DNA of 6,230 nucleotides from the NCBI GenBank assembly GCA_021839785.1, contig JAKCAB010000583.1, positions 1-6,230 of the forward strand, written 5' to 3'. The notes under the pieces are model-generated. The model searched no databases, was not told the DNA's origin, and was given only the letters and a program-made list of their open reading frames with translations. Source of the DNA: a bacterium. Its GTDB lineage: Bacteria > Verrucomicrobiota > Verrucomicrobiae > Limisphaerales > J093. A program made the position numbers and the translations under genes. Of this stretch, positions 1 to 6,204 are shown piece by piece (the stretch's first letter is position 1; each line of letters opens with the position of its first letter).

Positions 1-164
1 AGGGTGTTCAGGTAAGTGGCCGTGTCGTCCGGCGAGGCGTTGTTCGACACGATCAGTTCTAGGTCCGGTTGCCGGTCGAGCTCGGGCCGCAGCAAGGGCA
101 GCAGAGCCTGCAGGTTCTTGCGGCGGTTCCACGTCGGGACCAGGAGAGTCAGCGACAGGTTCAT
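1..164 (-). CDS. Family 2 glycosyltransferase, N-terminal part only (cut by window edge)
   Basis: Only the first 54 codons lie in the window. The frame opens with ATG at 164-162 and runs off the left edge. The peptide starts MNLSLTLLVPTWNRRKNL, the first beta strand and the P-T-W-N-R nucleotide-binding turn of GT-A fold (GT2) glycosyltransferases. A second strand follows at about residues 35-41 (LELIVSNN), and then ASPDDT, which matches the family's 'D/N-N-x-S-x-D-x-T' segment. Such enzymes transfer a sugar from a nucleotide donor to a lipid-linked or growing glycan at the cytoplasmic membrane. The start is supported because the conserved beta strand begins at residue 3. The gene lies 18 bases after the flippase stop, with no recognisable ribosome binding site, and is likely co-transcribed with it. 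Catalytic Asp residues (DxD) and substrate specificity lie outside the window. The family call is fairly secure, but the donor and acceptor are unknown. Confidence 0.85.
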   Translation of the reverse strand, partial: MNLSLTLLVPTWNRRKNLQALLPLLRPELDRQPDLELIVSNNASPDDTATYLNT

Positions 165-182
165 GCGGCGGTTGGAAACGGG

Positions 183-1520
183 TTAGGCGTGCCAGCGATC
201 ACGGCAGGAACGGAAGATGGTGGTCGAGAATGGCAGCAAGCCGGTCTGCACCACGGCATAGGCGAGGCAAGCCCCGCGCGGGCCGCAGGCCGAACTCAGG
301 ACCAGCACCCCCACGGCGACCAAAATGCCGTTGACGACCGCGAGCCAGACGAACGGCTCCTGCTTGTGGGCGCGCAAGTAAAAAGCCTGACAAACGATCA
401 CCAGGTTCGACACCGTGCCGGCGGCCAGGAGCGCCACCGAGAGCGGGTCGAGGAAGTGCCGCCCAAACGCGAAATGCGCCTTGAGCCAGGCCACCCCCGC
501 CACCAGAACCAGGCCCCCGACGAGGCCTAACGACACGACCTGGATCAACACGCGGCGGGCGAGGGCGTCCAACTCGGCGAACCGCCGCTGACTGACCAAA
601 ATCCCGTAGCGGGGCGCCTTGGTGCTCACCCAGGCCGAGGCGGCCAGGCCCAAGGCGCTCGCCAGTTGCCAGGTCATCCCCATCTGACCGGCAACGTCCA
701 GACCCGATGCCGCGGTGACCGCTGGCGTGAACAGACTGAAGACCAGGTAGCCGCTGGCAAAGCTCAGCGCCATGCGCCACTGAAACGGCCAGATTTCCCG
801 CAACAAACCCAGACCGCCGCGCGCGGAATGGCCGAGCACCTGGCGGAGGAAAGGTCGGCGGTAAACAACGAGCAAACTGCCGCTTGCCAGCAACGCGGCG
901 CCCACACCAGCCGCGTTGGCGGCCAATTTCCCGTCCAGCAGGATCGTGGTCCACATCGCCAGCCCGGTCGCCATCTGGGCCAGGGTGCGATAGCCGTTCA
1001 CAAAGACCACTTGGTTGCAGCCTTCCAGCATGAACCAAACTGGTTGGACCGCCAGGTTGCAGGCCGCCACCACAATCAATGCCCACCAAGGCCCGACCCA
1101 CACCTCGCTCCCCGTGGCATGACGCGCCAGGAACCACTGCCCGAGTCCGCCGACGAGAACCACCAGCAGCCCGGCCAGTGCGACATACCAATTGAGAGCG
1201 AGCCGGGCCATGGTCAGCAGCCGGTCGCGCGCTGCGTTCTCGCCTTCCAGCACGCCGTCCGTCCGGAAGCGAAGACAGGCAAATTCGTGGCTGGCAAACT
1301 GCACCAGGCATTGTCCCAACCCCAGTTCGAGGAACACCTGTAGGCCGAGAATGCTGAAGAAGTTGTAGTACAAACCAAGCTCGGATTCTGTGAGCCGGGT
1401 GCCGATCAAAAACATGGTGACCGGACCGGAAAGGAGCGACCAAACGCGTCCCGTCAAGTTGAAGGCGATGGCGCGATCCAGGCCGACCCAGTGTTGCAGC
1501 CGCTGAACGAGCGTTTGCAT
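183..1520 (-). CDS. Wzx-like polysaccharide flippase (MOP superfamily membrane protein)
   Basis: This is a 445-residue, highly hydrophobic protein with about 12 predicted membrane segments, estimated by eye near residues 26-41, 47-68, 108-130, 147-167, 176-196, 200-220, 250-270, 280-298, 328-348, 358-382, 388-410 and 415-436. Its length and pattern fit the MOP family of lipid-linked oligosaccharide flippases (Wzx/RfbX). A loop motif LEGCNQVVFVNGYR (about 165-178), between two membrane spans, resembles sequences I associate with O-antigen and exopolysaccharide exporters. It probably moves undecaprenyl-linked glycan units from the cytoplasmic to the outer leaflet. The ATG at 1520-1518 shares one base with the TGA of the transketolase C-terminal half (TGATG), and the N-terminus is a typical short amphipathic lead. 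The open frame extends another 107 codons upstream to 1841, but that stretch overlaps the transketolase gene and is Gly/Arg/Pro-rich shadow sequence, so I reject it. Other MOP functions cannot be fully excluded, but the context favours glycan export. Confidence 0.85.
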   Translation of the reverse strand: MQTLVQRLQHWVGLDRAIAFNLTGRVWSLLSGPVTMFLIGTRLTESELGLYYNFFSILGLQVFLELGLGQCLVQFASHEFACLRFRTDGVLEGENAARDRLLTMARLALNWYVALAGLLVVLVGGLGQWFLARHATGSEVWVGPWWALIVVAACNLAVQPVWFMLEGCNQVVFVNGYRTLAQMATGLAMWTTILLDGKLAANAAGVGAALLASGSLLVVYRRPFLRQVLGHSARGGLGLLREIWPFQWRMALSFASGYLVFSLFTPAVTAASGLDVAGQMGMTWQLASALGLAASAWVSTKAPRYGILVSQRRFAELDALARRVLIQVVSLGLVGGLVLVAGVAWLKAHFAFGRHFLDPLSVALLAAGTVSNLVIVCQAFYLRAHKQEPFVWLAVVNGILVAVGVLVLSSACGPRGACLAYAVVQTGLLPFSTTIFRSCRDRWHA

Positions 1521-2422
1521 CAGGCCGTCAAGCGGCGCAAGGCCTTGGCGATGGAGGGGCCGTCCAGCCCTGCTTGAGCGCGCAGCCAGGTCTGCGAGCC
1601 CACCATCCGCGTAACCGACAGGGGGATCGTCAGGCTCTCCACCTTCACCGAACGCGGGAGCGCCTCCTTGAGCAGCGAGCCCAAACCGCCGCTCGCCACG
1701 TGTTCCTCGACCGTCAGCACCCGGCGGTACGGCGCGAAGGCGGCAACGAACTCGGCGCCCACCGGCTGAAGCCACGGACACGAAAGCACGGCCGGATCCA
1801 GCCCTTCCGCCTGGACCAGCGCGGCCGCCTCCAGGGCACACTTCAGCACGGAGCCGGTGGCCACGATCGCAGTATCGCTAGCGCCCACGCGGATTACGTT
1901 GGGACGCGGGCCGAGCGGCTGCGCGGGGTACAACTCAGGTTCTCCCGCCTTGCCCAGGCGCAAATAGGAAGGACAAGGATTGCGGGCCAGCCAGCGCACC
2001 GCTTCGCGGGCTTCGCCCGGATCGGCCGGCGCAAGAATCGTCATTTCGCCGAACGTACGGAGGATGCCCAAATCCTGGACCGCATGATGCGAGTACCCCA
2101 GGTTGCCATAGGCCACGCCTGCGCCTACCGCCACCACGGTCACCGGTAGATGGTGATAGCACACGTCGTTGCGAATCTGCTCCAGACAGCGCAGCGTGGG
2201 AAAGTTGGCGATCGAGTAAGTAAAGACGTGATAGCCTTCGGAGGCCAGCCCCGCCGCGACGCCCGTGAGGTTCTGCTCCGCCACGCCGGCGTTGAGGTAG
2301 CGGTCGGGAAAGGCCGCTGCAAACGGTTCGACCACCGAAAAGCCCAGGTCGCCCACGACCAGAAAAATGTCGGGCTGTGCGTGCGCTTGGGCGATGAGTT
2401 CCTGGATAAAGGCGGTCCTCAC
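1520..2422 (-). CDS. Transketolase, C-terminal subunit (pyrimidine-binding and C-terminal domains)
   Basis: This 300-residue protein is the second half of a split, thiamine diphosphate (ThDP)-dependent transketolase. It carries the Pyr domain (about 1-165) and the transketolase C-terminal domain (about 175-295). Visible landmarks are GDLGFSVVEPF (24-34), RYLNAGVAEQN (41-51) with the conserved Glu49 expected to activate the ThDP aminopyrimidine ring, YGNLGYSHHAVQDLG (105-119) and YLRLGK (153-158). The C-terminal domain has the usual VATGS turn. It should pair with the N-terminal half encoded just upstream, making the active site at the interface and moving a two-carbon ketol group between sugars. 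Start: GTG at 2422-2420 overlaps the TGA of the N-terminal half (GTGA), and the recognisable domain begins at residue 3 (TAFIQEL). The open frame continues upstream to 2998 inside the N-terminal gene, but that part shows no homology, so I reject it. The C-terminus overlaps the flippase start by one base. The physiological substrate is unknown. A DXPS-like or PDH E1-beta-like role is less likely, given the motifs of the partner. Confidence 0.92.
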   Translation of the reverse strand: MRTAFIQELIAQAHAQPDIFLVVGDLGFSVVEPFAAAFPDRYLNAGVAEQNLTGVAAGLASEGYHVFTYSIANFPTLRCLEQIRNDVCYHHLPVTVVAVGAGVAYGNLGYSHHAVQDLGILRTFGEMTILAPADPGEAREAVRWLARNPCPSYLRLGKAGEPELYPAQPLGPRPNVIRVGASDTAIVATGSVLKCALEAAALVQAEGLDPAVLSCPWLQPVGAEFVAAFAPYRRVLTVEEHVASGGLGSLLKEALPRSVKVESLTIPLSVTRMVGSQTWLRAQAGLDGPSIAKALRRLTA

Positions 2423-3228
2423 GGTGTGCCGATTTCTTGCAGGGCCTGGGCCAGTTGTTCCGCGTTGGGGGACTTGTAGTGCCAGGGCAACTGGCCCTCC
2501 ATGAAACTGACGCCCTTGCCTTTGACCGTGTGGGCGATCAGGCAGTTGGGTCGGCCCGGTTCCCAAGGCAGCGCCTGCAACGCGGCGCGGATTTCGGCGT
2601 GGTTGTGGCCGTCGATTTCGCGCACCGCCCAGCGAAACGCGCGAAACTTGTCCGCCAGCGGCGCCAATTCCAGCACCTCGCTCACGCCGCCCAGGCTCTG
2701 GATTTTGTTGTAGTCCACGATGGCCACGAGGTTGTCGAGCCGGTGCTGCGGCGCAAAAAGAATGGCCTCCCAGTTCGAGCCTTCGTCCAGTTCGCCGTCG
2801 CTGAGCATCACGAACACGCGCCACGGCTGGCCGCGTCGTTTTGCCGCCAGCGCTTTGCCGCAGCCGAAGCCCAGGCCGTGTCCGAGCGAGCCGGTCGAAA
2901 ACTCCACCCCGGGCACCTTGTGGCTCACATGGGTCATCAGGCGCGAGCCGTCGCAGCCGAATGCGGCGAGCTCCTCCGGCGGGAAAAACCCGCGCCACGC
3001 GAGTGCTGCGTAGAGGACGGCGCAGCAGTGCCCTTTGCTCAGGACGAACCGGTCCCGCTCCGGCCAGTCCAGTTGGTCCGGGCGGAGGCGCAGCACCTCC
3101 GCGTAAAGCACGGCGAGCACGTCGGCCATGCTCAACCCGCCGCCGATGTGGGAGGCGTTGACCCGATGCACCATTCGCAGGGCTTCGCTGCGGATGGCAG
3201 CGGCAAGTTGGGACGGGCTCAAAGTCAC
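2419..3228 (-). CDS. Transketolase, N-terminal subunit (ThDP-binding PP domain)
   Basis: This 269-residue protein is the diphosphate-binding half of a two-subunit transketolase. Conserved features in order are HIGGGLS (27-33), FVLSKGHCCAVLY (61-73), STGSLGHGLGFG (111-122), the ThDP/Mg motif SDGELDEGSNWEA (143-155) followed by NKIQ (174-177), and HTVKGKGVSFME (233-244). The ThDP motif starts with Ser where most transketolases have Gly (GDGE). The Asp144 and Asn174 metal ligands are kept. It binds ThDP and Mg2+, and with the downstream C-terminal half should form the active enzyme in the cytoplasm. The start is GTG at 3228-3226, overlapping the TGA of the O-methyltransferase gene (GTGA). The peptide MTLSPSQLAAAIRSEALRMV aligns with the usual N-terminal helix of the family. 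No Shine-Dalgarno sequence is visible, so coupling with the preceding gene is likely. Known roles of split transketolases include pentose phosphate interconversion. The location among sugar-modification genes suggests a specialised role (inference). Confidence 0.93.
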   Translation of the reverse strand: MTLSPSQLAAAIRSEALRMVHRVNASHIGGGLSMADVLAVLYAEVLRLRPDQLDWPERDRFVLSKGHCCAVLYAALAWRGFFPPEELAAFGCDGSRLMTHVSHKVPGVEFSTGSLGHGLGFGCGKALAAKRRGQPWRVFVMLSDGELDEGSNWEAILFAPQHRLDNLVAIVDYNKIQSLGGVSEVLELAPLADKFRAFRWAVREIDGHNHAEIRAALQALPWEPGRPNCLIAHTVKGKGVSFMEGQLPWHYKSPNAEQLAQALQEIGTP

Positions 3229-3998
3229 TTCACGAAATAAGAGATGTAGGGATCGAACGGAAAGCGTTTCAATTCCACTTTGCTCATGTCCAGGCTCTCG
3301 AGCAACGCTGTGGTCTCTCCGGCGAACTCGGCGCAGTTCAATTCGTCGAAGGCGATCACCCCCCCCTTGACGACACGCGGATAAAACTCCTTCAAGGCCA
3401 CCTTGGTGGGGGCATAAAGGTCGAAGTCAAGATAGAGCAAGCTCACGAGCAGGTGGGGATGCTGGGCGACATATTTCGGGATGGTCTTGCAGGCATCGCC
3501 GGGAACCAGTTCCACCTTGGGAATGTGCCCGAGCGGACGGTTCCGGTCATGGATGGCCACGATCTGCCTCAGCTCTTCCACCATGCTTTCATGGGTTTGA
3601 AAGGCCCCTTTATGAGTGTGCTCGGAGGCTCCTGAAACGCGATCCTTCGGATGCACATTCGGAAACCCGGTGAAGGTGTCAAAGCCCAGGATGCGCCGCG
3701 TGTGATTGTAAGGCTCATAGATCGCCGAAAAATGAAGCCAACTCACCAGGCCGCCGCCGGCGAAAACGCCGCACTCCACGACGCTGCCATTGGCCGCCAG
3801 GTTCAGCTTGAACAGTTCGTGCTTCGCCAGAAACCGGGCGACGTCTTGTCGCCGCACATGGCGGGGAAAGGTTTGCAGGCGTTGCGCCAGCGGTACGCGG
3901 GACTGTTCCAGGGCGGCGCAAAGTTCGTCCATCACCCCGCGCTCTCCCGGCGCATACTTGTCGAGGTGATGCCCAAGGTGTTCCAAGGCCTTGCTCAT
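3225..3998 (-). CDS. TylF/MycF-type SAM-dependent sugar O-methyltransferase
   Basis: This 257-residue class I methyltransferase belongs to the TylF/MycF/NovP group, which O-methylates sugar hydroxyls in a metal-dependent way. Landmarks are the SAM-binding loop VECGVFAGGG (74-83), then FDTFTGFP (106-113), the acidic pair region LYLDFDLYAPTKVAL (188-202, with Asp191 and Asp193) and the second acidic site VIAFDELN (214-221, Asp218-Glu219). Family members usually have Asp-Asp at the last site, so Asp-Glu is a conservative change in a likely Mg2+ ligand pair. Length is normal for the family. I chose the ATG at 3998-3996 because it overlaps the TGA of the preceding epimerase gene in an ATGA junction. 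An in-frame ATG at 4052 would add 18 residues lying entirely inside the epimerase gene. A weak GAGA stands about ten bases upstream. In polysaccharide clusters such enzymes cap or decorate deoxy-sugars. The target hydroxyl cannot be read from the sequence. Confidence 0.88.
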   Translation of the reverse strand: MSKALEHLGHHLDKYAPGERGVMDELCAALEQSRVPLAQRLQTFPRHVRRQDVARFLAKHELFKLNLAANGSVVECGVFAGGGLVSWLHFSAIYEPYNHTRRILGFDTFTGFPNVHPKDRVSGASEHTHKGAFQTHESMVEELRQIVAIHDRNRPLGHIPKVELVPGDACKTIPKYVAQHPHLLVSLLYLDFDLYAPTKVALKEFYPRVVKGGVIAFDELNCAEFAGETTALLESLDMSKVELKRFPFDPYISYFVK

Positions 3999-4960
3999 TG
4001 TGAGTTGTCTCGGGTCAGAGACAGGTTCGCTGCTGAGTCTCCACGTTCCCACGCCACGGTCGCGCGCAGTCCTTCAAGCAGGCTGACGGCCGGCGCCCAC
4101 CCCGTGGCGGCTTTTAGTTTCGTAATGTCCGCCTGCAAGCGCATCACTTGGTCGGGACGATACGGAATGGCGCCGTAAACGGGTTCGATCGGTGTTCCCA
4201 ACTCGGCCTGGATCCTTTCAACGATTTGTCTCAACGGCCATGCCTCGCCTGAGCCGAGGTTGAATACGCCCGCCGCCCCGCGCTCTGCCACGGCGGCGAT
4301 GGCCCGGGCGGCATCGGTCACGTACAGGTAGTCCCAACGCTGTTCGCAGCGCGTCAGCTTCGGCGCGCGTCCGGCGAGGAATTCGCGGAGGACGTACGGC
4401 ACAAACCATTGCGGGTGGTCGCCCGGGCCATAAGTCGAAAACACGCGCAGCCAGGCGCAAGCCGGCCCGCGCGCTTCGCCCAGCGCCAGCGCGGCGATGC
4501 CCGCCGCCAGCTTCGCCTTGCCGTAAAGTGTCGTCGGTCGGGTGGGAGCCGTTTCGTCCAGCACGCAGTTGGGATTGCCGTATTCGGCCTGCGAGCCCAG
4601 GCCGATCCATTGCCGGCAGCCACAGGCGGCGGCGAGTTTCACGGCCTCAAGCGTGAGCGGGAGGTTTTCGGTGATCTGATATTCCGCGTTGCGTTCCTGG
4701 CCGAACACCCCGCGCCAGGCGCAGTGGATGAACACCTCTGGTTGGTACCGCTGCAACGGTGGGATCAGCGCCAGGTCGTCCAATCGCTGGAACGTCACCA
4801 GTTCGAACCGCCCCTCCAGTGACGCGATGCGCCGGCGATCAGACGTCTCGCGTACCAGCACGAGCGGCCGCGCCCCGCGCGCGACCAACTCCGCCAGCAC
4901 CGCCGAGCCGATGAAACCCGTGGCGCCGGTCAAAATCGCTCTGGGGGCGGTCGCGTTCAC
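3995..4960 (-). CDS. Extended-SDR nucleotide-sugar epimerase/dehydratase/4-ketoreductase
   Basis: This is a 321-residue Rossmann-fold protein of the NAD(P)-dependent epimerase/dehydratase family. It shows the dinucleotide motif TGATGFIG (11-18, Gly12-x-x-Gly15-x-x-Gly18), a hydrophobic strand ending in HCAW (79-82), catalytic Ser123 in GSQAEYG, and the Tyr146-x-x-x-Lys150 pair in YGKAK. Sugar-binding-side motifs follow: LRVFSTYGPG, RWDYLYVTDAARAI and VFNLGSGEAW. Length is normal. The family acts on nucleotide-activated sugars in the cytoplasm, as a 4-epimerase, 4,6-dehydratase, 2-epimerase or 4-ketoreductase. The sequence alone does not tell me which. The position next to a C-methyltransferase suggests reduction or epimerisation of a 4-keto-6-deoxy intermediate. 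The start is GTG at 4960-4958, which overlaps the methyltransferase stop (GTGA), has AAGG at a suitable distance, and puts the nucleotide motif at the usual place. The open frame runs 57 codons further upstream to 5131 inside the neighbouring gene. That extension is Arg/Pro-rich shadow sequence. Confidence 0.9.
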   Translation of the reverse strand: MNATAPRAILTGATGFIGSAVLAELVARGARPLVLVRETSDRRRIASLEGRFELVTFQRLDDLALIPPLQRYQPEVFIHCAWRGVFGQERNAEYQITENLPLTLEAVKLAAACGCRQWIGLGSQAEYGNPNCVLDETAPTRPTTLYGKAKLAAGIAALALGEARGPACAWLRVFSTYGPGDHPQWFVPYVLREFLAGRAPKLTRCEQRWDYLYVTDAARAIAAVAERGAAGVFNLGSGEAWPLRQIVERIQAELGTPIEPVYGAIPYRPDQVMRLQADITKLKAATGWAPAVSLLEGLRATVAWERGDSAANLSLTRDNSQ

Positions 4961-6204
4961 CGGTCTGCCTTGCCGGCCAGGACGTCGAGGAGCGAATGAA
5001 ACTGGCGCGGTTGATAACCAAACCCGGCGAGTTCGGCTTGGATTTCCTGCATGTACCCAAAGCTGAACACCAGGACTTCGTCCACGGGTGTGTCCCTGAG
5101 CGCTGGCAACCCCACGAGCGGCAGCCCGCATTGGGGCACCACCAGGCCGGGCCGTTTGGGTTTTTTGTCCACGAGATAGCGGAACTTGGACGCGGTTTGC
5201 ATCGCCGCGAGGGTCATGACTCCGCGACCGCCGGCGCCGTAGCCGGCGAGGGTTTTGCCCGCGCCGGTCACCCGGTTGACAAACGCGTCCAGGTGGGCGA
5301 CGCCGCGCTGGATGCGCTCAGCCTGGGCGGCATAAAAGTCCAGCCGGCTGAAATCCACCGGCACCGCCGGTTGGGCGGCCGGGAATCGCTTTGCCAGCCG
5401 TGAACCGGTCGGCGTGGCCAGGAACAGCAGCGAGTTTGCCCGCCGGTCCGCCTCGGGCACGAGGTTGAAGTCCAGCACCGTCATGCCTTCGCGCGCCACC
5501 AGCGCCGCCGCGGTCGCTTCGGTGAGGTAGATCGTGTGTTCGTGCTCGAAGAGGCAGAATTCCTGGCGGTCGAAGATTTTTTGCAGGTCGTGCACTTCCA
5601 CGAACAGCAACCCCGAATCCGGGTTGAGAATCGAACGCGCCGCCGCCACGAACTCCCGAGGGTGCGGGAGGTGGTCGAAGGTGTAGGAAAGCGTCACCAC
5701 GTCAACCTGGCGGAACGACGCCGGCAGTCGCTCCACCGACTCCGCAGTGAACAGCCCCTGGATGGTGGGGATGCCCCGGGCCTCGGCCGCGCGCGCCAGG
5801 ACGGAGGACGGTTCGTAGCCCAGCACTTCACAACCGCGTTCCTTGAAGGCCGCCAGTTGACCGCCGTCACCGGAACCGACCTCCAGGACTTTCACCCCCC
5901 GGCGCCCCTCGCCGTATTTGTCCAGCAGACTCCCGGCCACCAGTCGCATGAACCGGCTGGCGGTGGGCGACGCTCCCACGGCGTACTGGTAATCTTCATA
6001 ATATTCGCCCATCTCCACGTCGTGCTGCGTTTGCGCGGTCAGGCAGTCCTCGCAGACGAACACGTCCAGATCGTGCCGAAACTCGCTGCCGAAGCGCGCG
6101 GCCGGAATGAAGTCATCCGTCAAAGGCATGGCGGGCAGGTGGAGGAAGCGCCGGCGGCGCGGGCTTCCACAAACGCGGCACTGGCTGAGCAAACGGATGT
6201 TCAT
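4957..6204 (-). CDS. TylC3/TcaB9-type sugar C-methyltransferase with N-terminal zinc site
   Basis: This 415-residue protein has the three-part layout of NDP-hexose C-methyltransferases. The N-terminal zinc-binding domain has C9-x-x-C12 and C51-x-x-C54, followed by a tyrosine-rich segment YYEDYQYAVGAS (68-79). The central SAM-binding Rossmann domain has VLEVGSGDGG (106-115). The C-terminal Rossmann-like domain has GYGAGGRGVMTL (321-332) and DKKPKRPG (346-353), typical of the C-methyltransferase C-terminal region. A segment EHEHTIYLT (220-228) lines up with the family's usual Tyr-His-Glu-His active-site motif. The Glu222-His223 pair is kept, but the first Tyr is Glu220 here. Characterised relatives methylate carbon 3 (or 5) of 4-keto-6-deoxy sugars bound to dTDP, giving branched sugars. 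Position and nucleotide here are unknown. Start: ATG at 6204-6202, with the first zinc cysteine at residue 9 as in relatives. No Shine-Dalgarno sequence is visible. The stop overlaps the GTG of the epimerase gene, so the two are probably translated together and act on the same substrate. Confidence 0.9.
   Translation of the reverse strand: MNIRLLSQCRVCGSPRRRRFLHLPAMPLTDDFIPAARFGSEFRHDLDVFVCEDCLTAQTQHDVEMGEYYEDYQYAVGASPTASRFMRLVAGSLLDKYGEGRRGVKVLEVGSGDGGQLAAFKERGCEVLGYEPSSVLARAAEARGIPTIQGLFTAESVERLPASFRQVDVVTLSYTFDHLPHPREFVAAARSILNPDSGLLFVEVHDLQKIFDRQEFCLFEHEHTIYLTEATAAALVAREGMTVLDFNLVPEADRRANSLLFLATPTGSRLAKRFPAAQPAVPVDFSRLDFYAAQAERIQRGVAHLDAFVNRVTGAGKTLAGYGAGGRGVMTLAAMQTASKFRYLVDKKPKRPGLVVPQCGLPLVGLPALRDTPVDEVLVFSFGYMQEIQAELAGFGYQPRQFHSLLDVLAGKADR
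4968..4971 (-). promoter_or_regulatory. Ribosome binding site (AAGG) for the GTG start of the epimerase gene
   Basis: AAGG on the minus strand lies 8-11 bases upstream of the GTG at 4960, inside the last codons of the C-methyltransferase gene. It supports this start over earlier ones in the same frame. It is the clearest Shine-Dalgarno-like element in the window. The other starts have at most weak matches and probably rely on coupling to the preceding gene. Confidence 0.4.

Noticed and set aside
199..1443. Minus-strand open frame of 414 codons overlapping the flippase in another frame
   Set aside because: The product is Arg/Gly/Pro-rich with no membrane pattern, while the overlapping frame encodes a clear multi-spanning protein. 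It is a GC-driven shadow.
1521..1841. Upstream extension of the flippase frame (107 codons)
   Set aside because: It lies entirely within the transketolase C-terminal gene, is Gly/Arg/Pro-rich and hydrophilic, and the ATG at 1520 in TGATG context is the better start.
2423..2998. Upstream extension of the transketolase C-terminal frame (192 codons), which might suggest a fusion
   Set aside because: It overlaps the N-terminal subunit gene out of frame and lacks transketolase motifs. The GTG at 2422 gives the expected domain boundary.
2437..3240. Long plus-strand open frame (267 codons) opposite the transketolase N-terminal gene
   Set aside because: The antisense frame stays open because of high GC content and codon bias. 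Its product is rich in Arg, Ala, His and Gln with no recognisable motif, and the minus-strand gene is clearly a conserved enzyme.
3999..4052. 18-residue N-terminal extension of the TylF-type methyltransferase from the ATG at 4052
   Set aside because: It would overlap the SDR gene by about 58 bases, whereas the ATG at 3998 gives the ATGA overlap that matches the other junctions.
4961..5131. Upstream extension of the SDR frame (57 codons)
   Set aside because: It overlaps the methyltransferase gene, is Arg/Pro-rich, and would push the nucleotide-binding motif far from its usual N-terminal place.
5229..5272. GC-rich, partly self-complementary stretch (repeated gccggcg) that could look like a hairpin or terminator
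   Set aside because: It lies within the coding sequence for the Gly/Ala-rich GYGAGGRG motif, has no T-run, and is explained by codon composition.
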